Shown: one piece after another, positions 1 through 7,509 of the stretch
Position numbering within the stretch: the stretch's first letter is position 1
Layout of the letters: each line of letters starts with the position of its first letter
Source of the DNA: an uncultured Eubacteriales bacterium
Lineage (GTDB): Bacteria; Bacillota; Clostridia; Oscillospirales; UBA644
Reading direction: 5' to 3'
DNA length: 20,011 bases
Assembly: GCA_900547165.1 (NCBI GenBank)
Contig: URFZ01000023.1
Coordinates: 1-20,011 of the forward strand
Position numbers and translations under genes: made by a program
The notes under the pieces: generated by a model
What the model was told of the DNA's origin: nothing
Database searches by the model: none
Seen by the model: the letters and a program-made list of their open reading frames with translations, nothing else

Positions 1-18
1 ACGGTTTAACCTCTTTTG

Positions 19-41
19 AACCACGCGACTATCGCGTGGTT
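19..41 (+). terminator. Possible terminator of a plus-strand gene left of the window
   Basis: A perfect 10-bp inverted repeat (arms 19-28 and 32-41) with a 3-base loop, whose 3' arm runs into TTTTC. A plus-strand gene entering from the left would be terminated here, convergent with the minus-strand gene ending at 89. The T-run is short and no coding end is visible, so this is tentative. Confidence 0.4.
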
Positions 42-50
42 TTCGATTAC

Positions 51-80
51 AAAAAAACGCCGCGGCAAAAGCCGCGGCGT
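51..80 (-). terminator. Rho-independent terminator after the small membrane protein
   Basis: Read on the minus strand, a perfect 10-bp GC-rich stem (arms 71-80 and 57-66) with a 4-base loop is followed by a run of T (complement of 51-57). It lies 9 bases past the stop codon at 89-91 and so terminates the gene at 89-388. Confidence 0.85.
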
Positions 81-88
81 AAATACCG

Positions 89-388
89 TTATTCTTTCGG
101 CGATGACAGTTGTTTCTTTGCCCTGTAAATGTATATCAGGCAAACAAGAATTACCAACCCGCCCATGGCACAGATTATCAGAATGTTTTTCAGTCCGTTT
201 GACGGTGTCGGAGCAACGGCGACAACGTCCGAATATCCGTTCGCCGTCGTTTTTTCCGTTTCCTCGGCAACAGCCTTGGTCGCGGTAGGTGCAGGCTCGG
301 TCGGTTCTTCGGCAACCGTGCAAAGAGGCGCAAAAACCGTAATCAAAACGCAGATAACGAGAAATATTGCCGAAAACGTTTTTTTCAT
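89..388 (-). CDS. Small secreted, membrane-anchored protein of unknown function
   Basis: A 99-residue protein I do not recognise as a named family. Residues 1-26 look like a Sec signal peptide (KK start, hydrophobic core, cleavage plausible after the Ala at 26). Residues 27-66 form a low-complexity Pro/Thr/Ala/Glu stretch like a wall-spanning linker, and residues 67-88 are a hydrophobic membrane segment followed by a basic tail (RAKK). This layout, signal peptide then extracellular linker then C-terminal anchor, puts the short linker outside the cell. There is no LPXTG motif. The ATG is preceded by a perfect GGAGG about 6 bases upstream and the stop is followed by a clear terminator, so the gene is probably real. 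It starts 50 bases after the Gfo/Idh/MocA gene and may be co-transcribed with it. Confidence 0.75.
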   Translation of the reverse strand: MKKTFSAIFLVICVLITVFAPLCTVAEEPTEPAPTATKAVAEETEKTTANGYSDVVAVAPTPSNGLKNILIICAMGGLVILVCLIYIYRAKKQLSSPKE

Positions 389-438
389 GCGCGCCTCCTT
401 GCTGTCAGACTGAACATACCTAAATCAATGCCGTAATT

Positions 439-1503
439 TTATATAGTCTCTTTTATAACTTCGCCGGTCTCCCCGCTTCTGAAAACGGCCTCCATAAGTT
501 TCATCGTTCTGCGGAGTTGGTCGTGCGTTATAAGTTGTTTTTCTTCACCGTGTATCGCTTTTGCGACGTTTCTGTAATAATCTCTTTCATCGGACGGAAC
601 GCGGGGTATCGGGAACGTTGCTATCGTGTCGTCTGTTCTCGGCGCCATGGTCTTTGTCATACCCGCAGAGGTCTGCACGGGGACGGCGTCGCGATTTTCC
701 CAATCGGTGACTTTGACAATTTTTCCGTTCATATTCCAATCGTTGATGACCATTGAGCCGTTTTCGCCCTGAACATACCAGCGCGGAAGTTCAATGAAGT
801 TGGAAGTTCCGACCTCTACAAACGCGACAAGACCGTTTCTGAATTTGAGAGTAACGGAAAAGCCGTCGTCCACTTCGGCATTCGTAACATATGTCAGATC
901 GGCGTGTACGGAAACGATGTCGTCCCAACCCGTAAGGCAATACAACTGGTCAAACAGATGAATGCCCCAATCGAGCACCATTCCGCCGCCGTGGCATTTC
1001 TGATTGCGCCAGTCGCCCGGAATACCGCGTGAACCGTGAACGCGGCTCTCTATGCGGAATATTTTTCCAAGTTCGTTCTCATCGTATACTTTTTTGACGG
1101 AAAGAAAATCTTCGTCCCAACGTCGGTTCTGATGTGCGGTGAAGACCACGCCGTTTTTGTTTGCGGCGGCTATCATCGCTTCAAGTTCTTCGGAACTCAG
1201 ACAAACGGGCTTTTCGCAGATAACGTTTATTTTGTGTTCAAGAAGTCTGATGCAGACGGGCTTGTGCACATCGTTGGGAACAGCGACTATCGCAAGTTCG
1301 ACCTTGCCGCTGTTCAGCAGTTCGTCCATGGACGAAAATGCCTTGACGCCTGAATCTTCTTCAAACAGACGGTTTCTTTCGGGGTCGATATCGTAAGCGC
1401 CGACTATCTCGAAAATATCGGTCATCTCTTTAAGTCTTTTGATGTGCCAGCATCTTGCCATTCCGCCGTATCCGACGATGGCAACGTTAATTTTCTTTTC
1501 CAT
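439..1503 (-). CDS. Gfo/Idh/MocA family NAD(P)-dependent oxidoreductase
   Basis: This 354-residue cytosolic protein has the family's two domains. The N-terminal Rossmann fold carries the dinucleotide loop GYGGMA at residues 11-16 and the family signature EKPV at 97-100. The C-terminal domain holds the GGGMVLDWGIHLFD segment (172-185), where Asp178 and His182 match the usual catalytic pair. Family members oxidise or reduce sugars, inositols and sugar acids with NAD(P). The substrate cannot be told from sequence; the neighbouring glycerate kinase and sugar ABC ATPase only hint at carbohydrate catabolism. Length is normal. The ATG follows GGAGAAAA about 8 bases upstream. It has its own near-perfect sigma-A promoter just after the RsuA stop codon, so it is probably transcribed independently of the upstream operon. 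Confidence 0.92.
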   Translation of the reverse strand: MEKKINVAIVGYGGMARCWHIKRLKEMTDIFEIVGAYDIDPERNRLFEEDSGVKAFSSMDELLNSGKVELAIVAVPNDVHKPVCIRLLEHKINVICEKPVCLSSEELEAMIAAANKNGVVFTAHQNRRWDEDFLSVKKVYDENELGKIFRIESRVHGSRGIPGDWRNQKCHGGGMVLDWGIHLFDQLYCLTGWDDIVSVHADLTYVTNAEVDDGFSVTLKFRNGLVAFVEVGTSNFIELPRWYVQGENGSMVINDWNMNGKIVKVTDWENRDAVPVQTSAGMTKTMAPRTDDTIATFPIPRVPSDERDYYRNVAKAIHGEEKQLITHDQLRRTMKLMEAVFRSGETGEVIKETI

Positions 1504-1549
1504 AATTTTTTCTCCGTTGCGATATATTCAAAAGGTGTTGCCGCTTTTG

Positions 1550-1578
1550 ATTATATACCGCAGATTTGCTTATGTCAA
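1550..1578 (-). promoter_or_regulatory. Consensus sigma-A promoter of the Gfo/Idh/MocA gene
   Basis: On the minus strand TTGACA (complement of 1573-1578) is followed after exactly 17 bases by TATAAT (complement of 1550-1555). Both hexamers match consensus perfectly. It lies in the 86-base gap between the RsuA stop at 1590 and the oxidoreductase start at 1503. Confidence 0.88.
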
Positions 1579-1589
1579 TGACTTTTTGT

Positions 1590-2285
1590 TTACGTTTTCA
1601 AAAGAGAAATTTCTTCCTCCGTCAGCCGCCGAACCTCACCCTCTTTGAGTGCGGGGTCAAGCACGACCGAGCCGATGCGGACGCGGCGAAGCGTCTCGAC
1701 ACGGTTGCCGCAGCAGGCAAACATTCTTCGAACCTGATGATATTTGCCCTCGCAGATAACAACGCGGGCGGTCTTTTCGTTGATTGCTTCCAACTTTGCG
1801 GGCTTTGTTTCAAAACCGTCCTTCAACGTCATTCCGTTTTCAAAGAAGTCAAAACAAACATCGTCAAGCGGACGTTCAAGCGTTGCCGTATACTCTTTTT
1901 CGACCTCGTGGGACGGAGACGTGAGTCTGTGCGAAAAATCGCCGTCATTGGTCAGAAGAAGCAATCCCGAAGTGTCCTTATCAAGCCGTCCGACGGGGAA
2001 CATACCTTTTCGGAACAGTTCCGACGGAACAAATTCAAGAACGTTTCTTTCCTTTTCATCTGTCGTCGAAACAAAACCGCACGGTTTGTTCAGCATCAGA
2101 TACACAAACTCCGACGTATCGGTCGGCACTCCGTTCACGGTTATCTCTGCATCGGGAGAAACGGACATTGACGGGTCGCGCACGACCTCGCCGTTGACAG
2201 TAACTTTTCCCTTTCTTATCAAAGCCTTTACCTCGCTTCTGCTCCCGACGGAGCAGGCGGAAAGGACAGCATCAAGTCTTTTCAT
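1590..2285 (-). CDS. rsuA: RsuA-family 16S rRNA pseudouridine synthase
   Basis: A 231-residue protein that isomerises a uridine in rRNA to pseudouridine; the RsuA subgroup acts on U516 of 16S rRNA. Residues 1-55 form an S4 RNA-binding domain (RLDAVLSAC...GSRSEVKALIRKGKVTVNG). The catalytic domain follows, with the hallmark GRLDKDTSGLLLLTNDG beginning at 99; Asp102 is the expected nucleophile. EGKYHQVRRMF near 178-190 is the conserved late motif of the RsuA/RluB/E/F group. RsuA is favoured over RluB because it is short and lacks a basic tail, but the exact target is inferred. Its ATG overlaps the FemAB stop by one base (TGATG) and has no clear Shine-Dalgarno, which suggests translational coupling. 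Confidence 0.92.
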   Translation of the reverse strand: MKRLDAVLSACSVGSRSEVKALIRKGKVTVNGEVVRDPSMSVSPDAEITVNGVPTDTSEFVYLMLNKPCGFVSTTDEKERNVLEFVPSELFRKGMFPVGRLDKDTSGLLLLTNDGDFSHRLTSPSHEVEKEYTATLERPLDDVCFDFFENGMTLKDGFETKPAKLEAINEKTARVVICEGKYHQVRRMFACCGNRVETLRRVRIGSVVLDPALKEGEVRRLTEEEISLLKT

Positions 2286-3547
2286 CAGAAGTGAAATACC
2301 ATTCGGCGGAAATATCTGAGTTTGTTATGAAACAGTTCAAACAGTTTCGGGCTTCTTATCAGGAAATACTCACCCGGCATTTCAACAAATTCGCCGTGAT
2401 ACATGCATTTATACTGATAAAGTTCGTACATCGGGTCTTTTTTCAGTTCGTCCGTGTTCAGTTCGAGCGTACCGCCCATATTGAAAGTTGTGACCTGCCC
2501 GTCAAGGCTGTCCTTTATCATATCCCAATAGTTGGCGGTAAGTTTCAGTTCGCGCAGCGCGCCTGCGTTCGCGCCGTAGAAGTTATACGCCTTATTGCCC
2601 ATTTTGATAAAGAACGATGCGGAAAGATACGGGTCGTCCGAATATTTTTCGGTTATCTTCAAACGTCTTTCCGTCGCTTCAAGTTGCTTGTACGCCTCTT
2701 TGAGCTTCGGGGCAAGTCTTTCACGCTTTTTATCGGTCGTTTCGGGGTCCGCAATCTCGTCCTCAAAGCGTTTTATCTGCGCGTGAACGTCCGCAAGAAC
2801 CTTTTCGGTGTATTCTTTATCCTTTTTGCTGTTGTACTTATAAAGATAAATTTTCGCCTGCGGGTCAAGAGATGAAGCAAACTTCTTGTAATAATCGAGG
2901 TCGCGTCTGCCGAAACCCTTTTTATCAGTTGTTTCAACCAGCAGTTTATAGAAAATCTCAACGTATTCGTCAAGCGTTTCGGGTGTCGAAACATGAAGTT
3001 CCGCGCCTCTGTCGTGGCTGAATTTTATATCGTTTTTAAGTCTGACCGTAAAATTCGAATAAAGGCGTTTTTCTTCCTCTTTCGGGTCGTTTTTCGGGTC
3101 GATATGAAGTCGGTAATTCGTTCTCGGCTGCAAAACGAGTTTTTCGTTTTTGATATAGCCGAGACTTTCAAAGAACTTGCATATATCGTTTTCGGGTTCT
3201 TTGAAATCTATTTTATAATCGCAGAATGGGTCAAAAATCAAATAGATGATATGCTTCTTTTTCATGTACGCTTTCAGATACTCGGTAAATTCCGCTACGA
3301 GTTCTCTGTTTTCGTAATCGCAGACAAATCCGCGCGTGATATATCCTATCGACCACGGAGTGCAATACACGGGCAGACGGAAAAGCATACAACTCAAAAC
3401 CGTTTCGCCGTTTTCGTCCGTTCCCACAAAAGCGTCGGGTCTGAAAAGTTTTCTGAAACGCGCCCAGCCTGCGGTCTGCTGAAATATGCCGTTCTTTTTC
3501 GCAAATTCGTCCGCACGGGATATATCCGTTTTTTCAAAATTATACAT
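2285..3547 (-). CDS. FemAB/MurM-family aminoacyltransferase (peptidoglycan interpeptide bridge)
   Basis: About 420 residues, the usual length of FemA/FemX/MurM enzymes, which transfer amino acids from aminoacyl-tRNA to the stem-peptide lysine of lipid-linked peptidoglycan precursors at the cytosolic membrane face. The features are two GNAT-like lobes, with the NFTVRLKNDIKFSHDRGAEL segment near 165-185, separated by a charged helical arm around 255-300 (EKVLADVHAQIKRFEDEI..., EAYKQLEATERRLK) that would form the coiled-coil hairpin typical of FemA. The late segment FNMGGTLELN is also family-like. The reading frame is open to a TTG at 3565, but the ATG at 3547 has GGAAAG about 10 bases upstream, so I chose it. 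It sits 53 bases after glycerate kinase and overlaps the RsuA gene by one base. Confidence 0.87.
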   Translation of the reverse strand: MYNFEKTDISRADEFAKKNGIFQQTAGWARFRKLFRPDAFVGTDENGETVLSCMLFRLPVYCTPWSIGYITRGFVCDYENRELVAEFTEYLKAYMKKKHIIYLIFDPFCDYKIDFKEPENDICKFFESLGYIKNEKLVLQPRTNYRLHIDPKNDPKEEEKRLYSNFTVRLKNDIKFSHDRGAELHVSTPETLDEYVEIFYKLLVETTDKKGFGRRDLDYYKKFASSLDPQAKIYLYKYNSKKDKEYTEKVLADVHAQIKRFEDEIADPETTDKKRERLAPKLKEAYKQLEATERRLKITEKYSDDPYLSASFFIKMGNKAYNFYGANAGALRELKLTANYWDMIKDSLDGQVTTFNMGGTLELNTDELKKDPMYELYQYKCMYHGEFVEMPGEYFLIRSPKLFELFHNKLRYFRRMVFHF

Positions 3548-3600
3548 AAACTCAGTTCTTTCCAATAGATGGTAAAATATGAAAAGCGCCGTATCCGTCT

Positions 3601-4710
3601 TTATATGTCAAGTATGTCCGACCTGACGGCATTGCGCAAATTTTCAAAACAATGTGTTTTCGCTTCCTCGCGGGTCTGTTCCTCGGGAGTTATGCAGACC
3701 AAGCGCGAAACGCCGTGTTCAAGCAGTTTTTCCGCACCGTCTCCGATTTTCCCGCAAAGACATACGACTTCTTTGCCGCGACTGCGTTCCGCAACGCGGC
3801 AAACGATTTTTCCGCTAACGCTCTGCGCGTCCGCGCACCCCTCTCCCGTAATTATGACATCGGCATTTCTTGCCGCTTCGTCAAACCCCACGGCGTCGAG
3901 AACGGTGTCCGCGCCCGAAGCAAGTTTGCCGCCGAAGAAAAGCATTATTCCCGCGCCGAATCCGCCCGCCGCGCCTGCACCGGGAGTATATGCAACGGAT
4001 CTTCCGACTTCGTTTTCAACGATATCCGAAAGACGGCGTACACCCGCGTCGAGAACCTTTATCAGTTCCTCGTCCGCTCCCTTTTGCGATCCGTAAACCG
4101 CCGCCGCGCCATGATTGCCGTAAAGAGGGTTCGTCACATCGCACGCGCCTATTATCTCACTTTCGTGCAGCCTTGCGTCAAGTCCCGAAAGGTCAACGCT
4201 ACCTATACCCGAAAGACCGCCGCTTTTGGGGATGAGTTCGCAGCCGTTTCGGTCATAGAACTTGGCGCCCATAGCGCACGCCGCACCCGCGCCCATATCG
4301 TTCGTACCGCTTCCGCCGAGACAAAATATAAGTTTTCGACACCCTGCGTCAAGCGCCGCCTTTATAAGCGCACCGACACCGTAAGTCGTCGAGTTCATAA
4401 TATCAAGCCTGTTCGGCTGCAAACCCACGGACTGTGCGGTCTCAATAACCGCAGTCTTGCCGAAAACGCATATTTTCATATCGTGTCTGACACAGCCGAA
4501 AGAGTCTGTTCCCTTGACGGTCACAATTTGCGCTCTTTCTCCGAGCGCCGCCGCAAACGCGTCAACGCTGCCCTCTCCGCCGTCGGCGACGGGCAGACAC
4601 ACAACTTCCGCATCGGGACGCAGTTCTTTTATCTCTGTCGCAACAACGCGGCAGACCTCGGAAGAGGTCATGGTTCCTTTGAATGAATCGGGAGCAATCA
4701 GTATTCGCAT
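3601..4710 (-). CDS. glxK: Glycerate 2-kinase (GarK/GlxK type)
   Basis: This 369-residue cytosolic enzyme phosphorylates D-glycerate with ATP, feeding it into lower glycolysis. Conserved blocks of the GarK/GlxK (glycerate kinase type 1) family are present in order: DSFKG at residues 8-12, ADGGEG at 42-47, an internal GGSGTNDMGAGAA block near 132, GACDVTNPLYG near 190, GAGAAGGFGAG near 245 and TGEGCADAQSVSGK near 290. Length matches the family. The gene begins a likely minus-strand operon with the FemAB and RsuA genes, with 53 bases to the FemAB start. Its Shine-Dalgarno is weak (AGCAGG about 10 bases upstream). The long open frame on the opposite strand is a codon-bias shadow. Confidence 0.93.
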   Translation of the reverse strand: MRILIAPDSFKGTMTSSEVCRVVATEIKELRPDAEVVCLPVADGGEGSVDAFAAALGERAQIVTVKGTDSFGCVRHDMKICVFGKTAVIETAQSVGLQPNRLDIMNSTTYGVGALIKAALDAGCRKLIFCLGGSGTNDMGAGAACAMGAKFYDRNGCELIPKSGGLSGIGSVDLSGLDARLHESEIIGACDVTNPLYGNHGAAAVYGSQKGADEELIKVLDAGVRRLSDIVENEVGRSVAYTPGAGAAGGFGAGIMLFFGGKLASGADTVLDAVGFDEAARNADVIITGEGCADAQSVSGKIVCRVAERSRGKEVVCLCGKIGDGAEKLLEHGVSRLVCITPEEQTREEAKTHCFENLRNAVRSDILDI

Positions 4711-4956
4711 ATCCGGAAACCTGCTTTCTCATTCGCTCAAAAGAGCGTTTTTGGAAGTAAAAAATTTTTTCTGTTTTTATAATCAATTTATATTTGTCAG
4801 GCAGATCATACGCCGCATGAAAAACAATATCCGAAGCAAACAAAAACCGCAGTTTTCATATTTTTCAAAATATTCGCGAACAACACAATAAAGCCTCATA
4901 CCCGCTCTTCGCTTTGCAGAGGCCGAAAAACTAAAACAAACACCTTGCGGTATATA

Positions 4957-4985
4957 AAAGATGCGGGGCACCTCGGCGGCGCCCC
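4957..4985 (-). terminator. Probable intrinsic terminator downstream of the zinc-ribbon gene
   Basis: On the minus strand an 8-bp GC stem (GGGGCGCC with GGTGCCCC, one G-T pair, 5-base loop) is followed within 4 bases by CTTTTATAT. It lies about 155 bases beyond the zinc-ribbon stop at 5141. Confidence 0.55.
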
Positions 4986-5052
4986 TCGGGAACAGGCGAT
5001 CGGCGCCCGAAAACGGACACAGACACGCCGATTAGGTCTTCGCCGGATGAAT

Positions 5053-5082
5053 CGAACGCGGCGGCGCGAACCGCCGCGTTCG
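5053..5082. repeat. Perfect 12-bp inverted repeat, role unknown
   Basis: Arms 5053-5064 and 5071-5082 are perfectly complementary and almost all G/C, with a 6-base loop. Neither strand has a T-run after the stem (plus side continues CAAAAAG, minus side ATTCATC), so it is not a standard terminator. It could be a 3'-end RNA-stabilising structure for the zinc-ribbon transcript or part of an unrecognised structured RNA. Confidence 0.6.
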
Positions 5083-5140
5083 CAAAAAGATCGTTTATTG
5101 CCCGCACACTCGGCAACTCAGTCTTCCGAATACCCGAAAA

Positions 5141-5425
5141 TCAGTCGGCGTTCTCTTCCTTCATCTTCGCAAAGCACTCGCTGCAATATACCGGTTTGTC
5201 CTCTCTGGGCTGGAACGGTACTTTTGCAGGGCCGCCGCATCTTGCACAGGTAGTATCAAAATACTCTCTCGCGCCTTTCGCGGCATTTTTCTTTGCGGCT
5301 CTGCACTCTTTGCATCTCTGGGGCTCGTTCTGGAATCCTTTTTCAGCATAGAACTCCTGCTCACCGGCAGAAAAAACAAATGTTTTACCGCAATCTTTGC
5401 AAACTAATTCCTTATCTTCGTACAT
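5141..5425 (-). CDS. Small double zinc-ribbon protein (zf_Tbcl-type)
   Basis: A 94-residue protein with four evenly placed CxxC knuckles: Cys9/12, 38/41, 60/63 and 81/84. The N-terminal half (KELVCKDCGKTFVF...GEQEFYAEKGF...PQRCKECR) follows the probable zinc-ribbon family PF13451 closely. The C-terminal half (CARCGGPAKVPFQP...PVYCSECF) is the partner ribbon often found behind it. Each pair of knuckles should bind one zinc ion. The molecular role of the family is not established; small size, lack of a signal peptide and general charge suggest a cytosolic nucleic-acid- or protein-binding factor. GAGG lies about 10 bases before the ATG. It follows the small predicted gene at 5450 by 24 bases. 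Confidence 0.88.
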   Translation of the reverse strand: MYEDKELVCKDCGKTFVFSAGEQEFYAEKGFQNEPQRCKECRAAKKNAAKGAREYFDTTCARCGGPAKVPFQPREDKPVYCSECFAKMKEENAD

Positions 5426-5449
5426 TTCGAGAAATCCTCACTTAAAAAA

Positions 5450-5626
5450 TTATTGCCCTAAATCGGATTCACACCGATTCGCAGAAGACGACCGAGAACC
5501 GAGGTAATTCAAACATTTCATACCGTCGCGCATTCTTTCGGGTGTGCGAGCCGAAAGGAGGCAAACGGCGGTAATGTCCTTCTGACCTGAAGTCAGCAGT
5601 CTTTTCAACGCCTTTAAGTTGGGCAT
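5450..5626 (-). CDS. Possible small hypothetical protein
   Basis: A 58-residue frame starting MPNLKALKRLLTSG, which I do not recognise. In its favour, the codons look like those of neighbouring genes, especially in the first 40 residues, which would make one or two amphipathic helices. It also fills most of the otherwise empty gap between the sigma-factor gene and the zinc-ribbon gene on the same strand. Against it, the ribosome-binding site is poor (CGGAGAG about 12-14 bases upstream), the Ser-rich C-terminus looks less protein-like, and an upstream in-frame start at 5668 is equally weak. It could instead be an untranslated leader of the zinc-ribbon gene. Confidence 0.35.
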   Translation of the reverse strand: MPNLKALKRLLTSGQKDITAVCLLSARTPERMRDGMKCLNYLGSRSSSANRCESDLGQ

Positions 5627-5716
5627 ATATACGGGTTTTCTCTCCGAACAAGAGTCGGAATTTTTCAAAGAACGGTATATGACGGGAATTGACGAATATT
5701 ATTATAATATGTAGAT

Positions 5717-6208
5717 TCAATTTTCCGTGTTTTCGTAATGTTTTTTTATCTTCTTGCGTATCCGCTGCACCGCATTTTCAACGGCTTTTTCGCCGACACC
5801 GAGTTTTTCGGCTATTTCGCAGTATCTTTTTTCCAAAAGATATTCGTCAAGGACTTTGTTTTCAAGGTCGGAAAGATTTTTTCGCAGTCCTCTGAAAAAC
5901 GTCTGCGAATCGACGCTTGAAATCACGTCGGCGTCTTCAACGGCTATCTCGTCCGTCAAGGCATCGGTTTTGCCGTCCGCTTTCAATGCGCGGTAAGCGG
6001 TCACCATACGGTTTTTGATACAGGTTTTCGCAAAAGCGTCAAACGGAGCTCCGCGCTCGGAATCAAAGGACAGGCAAGCAAGATAAAGACCTATCATACC
6101 CTCCTGAAAAAGGTCTTCGCGCAGGTATTCGGGATAAGAACTTACAGCGGAGGAAATGTACGGTACATATTCATCTCTGACTTTCGAAAACCGAACCTTT
6201 TCCGTCAC
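5717..6208 (-). CDS. SigH-like sigma-70 family RNA polymerase sigma factor
   Basis: A 163-residue protein with sigma region 2 at about residues 20-75 (EDLFQEGMIGLYLACLSFD...FDAFAKTCIKNRMV, the core-binding and -10-recognition helix) and region 4 at about 110-155 (LSDLENKVLDEYLLEKRYCEIAEKLG...AVENAVQRIRKKI, helix-turn-helix for the -35). Both match the SigH (Spo0H) pattern more than the ECF pattern, including the LYLACLSFD block and the VQRIRKKI ending. It is shorter than typical SigH (about 210 residues), with a short N-terminus and linker, so it may be a SigH paralogue and not the orthologue. The start is a GTG; the frame is closed upstream by a TGA and AAAGGA lies about 13 bases ahead. Confidence 0.8.
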   Translation of the reverse strand: MTEKVRFSKVRDEYVPYISSAVSSYPEYLREDLFQEGMIGLYLACLSFDSERGAPFDAFAKTCIKNRMVTAYRALKADGKTDALTDEIAVEDADVISSVDSQTFFRGLRKNLSDLENKVLDEYLLEKRYCEIAEKLGVGEKAVENAVQRIRKKIKKHYENTEN

Positions 6209-6262
6209 TTTTTTTATCCATTCCTTTCACAAAATTTCCACATATTTTTATATTAAAGCATA

Positions 6263-6305
6263 CGAGGAACACCCCGCAGATTTTTACTCTCCGGAATGTC
6301 CCTCG
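6263..6305 (-). terminator. Imperfect hairpin, possible terminator after the ABC ATPase
   Basis: CGAGG (6263-6267) pairs with CCTCG (6301-6305), extended by ACA/TGT and CCG/CGG around small internal loops. On the minus strand it is followed by TATGCTTTAATAT, a weak T-tract. It lies between the ABC ATPase stop (6388) and the sigma-factor start, and would separate the two transcripts. Confidence 0.35.
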
Positions 6306-6387
6306 TTCTCTAATTCTTGATAATGCAATAAAACATTGTGTGGAACCGTTTGCGCGCCATGCGCAAGATCAAATGATCGCCTTTATA

Positions 6388-7509
6388 TCAGTTAATGATC
6401 GTCTCTTCGGTGTCGATGTCGAAAAGATGGATCTTCTGCATCTCGAAGCATATCTTTATGGTATCGCCGGGACGCGCAAGCGTTGTGGGAGCAACTCTTG
6501 CGGTAATCTTGGTATCGTTGACATCAAGGAACAGATAAGTTTCCGCACCCATCATTTCCGTAACTTCAACGTTGGCGGTTATCGTGGAATCGGAGAATCT
6601 TTCAAGATACATATCCTCATCGTGAACCGCTTCGGGTCTGATACCGAGAATAACCTGCTTACCGCCGTAAGACATGAGTTTTTCGTAGTTCTCGGTCATA
6701 ACTTTCTCACGCGGAAGTTTCAGAGCAAACTCGCCGAAGTTGACGAAGACGTCTTCGCCTCTTCTCGTCAGTTTTGCTTCAATAAAGTTCATCTGCGGAG
6801 AACCGATGAATCCCGCAACGAACATATTGCACGGCAGGTCATAAAGATTCTGCGGTGTGTCGCACTGCTGGATAAATCCGTCTTTCATTACGACAATACG
6901 GGAAGCCATCGTCATAGCCTCCGTCTGGTCGTGCGTAACGTATATAAACGTTGTTCCAAGTCTCAGGTGAAGTTTGGATATTTCCGTTCTCATCTGGGCA
7001 CGGAGTTTTGCGTCAAGGTTGGAAAGAGGTTCGTCAAGAAGGAAAACCTTCGGTTCACGAACTATCGCACGTCCGAGTGCGACACGCTGTCTCTGACCGC
7101 CCGAAAGAGCCTTCGGACGTCTTTCAAGCAAGTGAGAGATGTCAAGGATTCTTGCGGCTTCGTCAACTCTTCGTTTGATTTCCTCTTTCGAGAACTTGCG
7201 GAGTTTAAGACCGAACGCCATGTTCTCAAAAACGGTCATGTGCGGATAAAGAGCGTAGTTCTGGAAAACCATCGCTATATCTCTGTCCTTGGGAGGAATG
7301 TCGTTGACAAGTCTGTCGTCTATGTAAAGCTCGCCTTCGCTGATCTCTTCAAGTCCCGCGATCATTCTCAACGTTGTCGATTTACCGCAACCGGAAGGTC
7401 CTACGAAAACGATAAATTCTTTATTTTTGATTTTCAGGTTGAAATCGGTAACTGCGCGAACGCCGCCGGGATAAACCTTACCGATACCTTTCAATATAAC
7501 ACCCGCCAC
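6388..7509 (-). CDS. Carbohydrate ABC transporter ATP-binding protein (MsmX/UgpC type)
   Basis: A 373-residue ATPase that would power sugar import through a CUT1-type permease pair. Features in order are Walker A GPSGCGKST (37-45), Q-loop FQNYALYPHMTVFENMAFGL near 81, signature LSGGQRQRVALGRA near 135, Walker B VFLLDEP, D-loop SNLDAKLR, H-loop VTHDQTEAMT, and a C-terminal TOBE/MalK-like regulatory region (IGSPQMNFIEA, LGIRPEAV). I chose the GTG at 7509 because GGAGG stands 8 bases upstream and the protein then begins directly with the family's VILKGIGKVYPGG; the frame is open to 7569 but that extension is not family-like. There are no permease or binding-protein genes beside it, as is usual for shared MsmX-type ATPases that serve several importers. 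Confidence 0.93.
   Translation of the reverse strand: MAGVILKGIGKVYPGGVRAVTDFNLKIKNKEFIVFVGPSGCGKSTTLRMIAGLEEISEGELYIDDRLVNDIPPKDRDIAMVFQNYALYPHMTVFENMAFGLKLRKFSKEEIKRRVDEAARILDISHLLERRPKALSGGQRQRVALGRAIVREPKVFLLDEPLSNLDAKLRAQMRTEISKLHLRLGTTFIYVTHDQTEAMTMASRIVVMKDGFIQQCDTPQNLYDLPCNMFVAGFIGSPQMNFIEAKLTRRGEDVFVNFGEFALKLPREKVMTENYEKLMSYGGKQVILGIRPEAVHDEDMYLERFSDSTITANVEVTEMMGAETYLFLDVNDTKITARVAPTTLARPGDTIKICFEMQKIHLFDIDTEETIIN

Larger units (their letters stand above)
4711..5140. other. Intergenic region with two hairpins, no convincing gene
   Basis: About 430 bases between the zinc-ribbon gene and glycerate kinase. The half nearest the kinase (4711-4920) is A/T-rich leader sequence with a small CGCTC-TTTT-GAGCG hairpin about 30 bases upstream of its start; I could not find a well-spaced promoter. 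The other half (4950-5110) is much more GC-rich and holds a terminator-like hairpin at 4957-4985 and a stronger unexplained hairpin at 5053-5082. The short open frames here have no ribosome-binding site or recognisable protein. Confidence 0.55.

Noticed and set aside
1566..2319. Two plus-strand frames of about 190-200 residues
   Set aside because: Antisense of the RsuA gene, which has a full set of family motifs.
3548..3565. A longer FemAB start at a TTG
   Set aside because: The ATG at 3547 has GGAAAG about 10 bases upstream and begins at a normal family position; the TTG has no ribosome-binding site.
3652..4686. A 344-residue open frame on the plus strand
   Set aside because: It lies entirely opposite the glycerate kinase, is rich in Arg/Ser/Ala as expected from an antisense shadow, and shows no recognisable domain or ribosome-binding site.
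4931..5116. A 61-residue minus-strand frame in the intergenic region
   Set aside because: It spans both hairpins, has no ribosome-binding site, and its composition follows the GC-rich DNA, not a protein.
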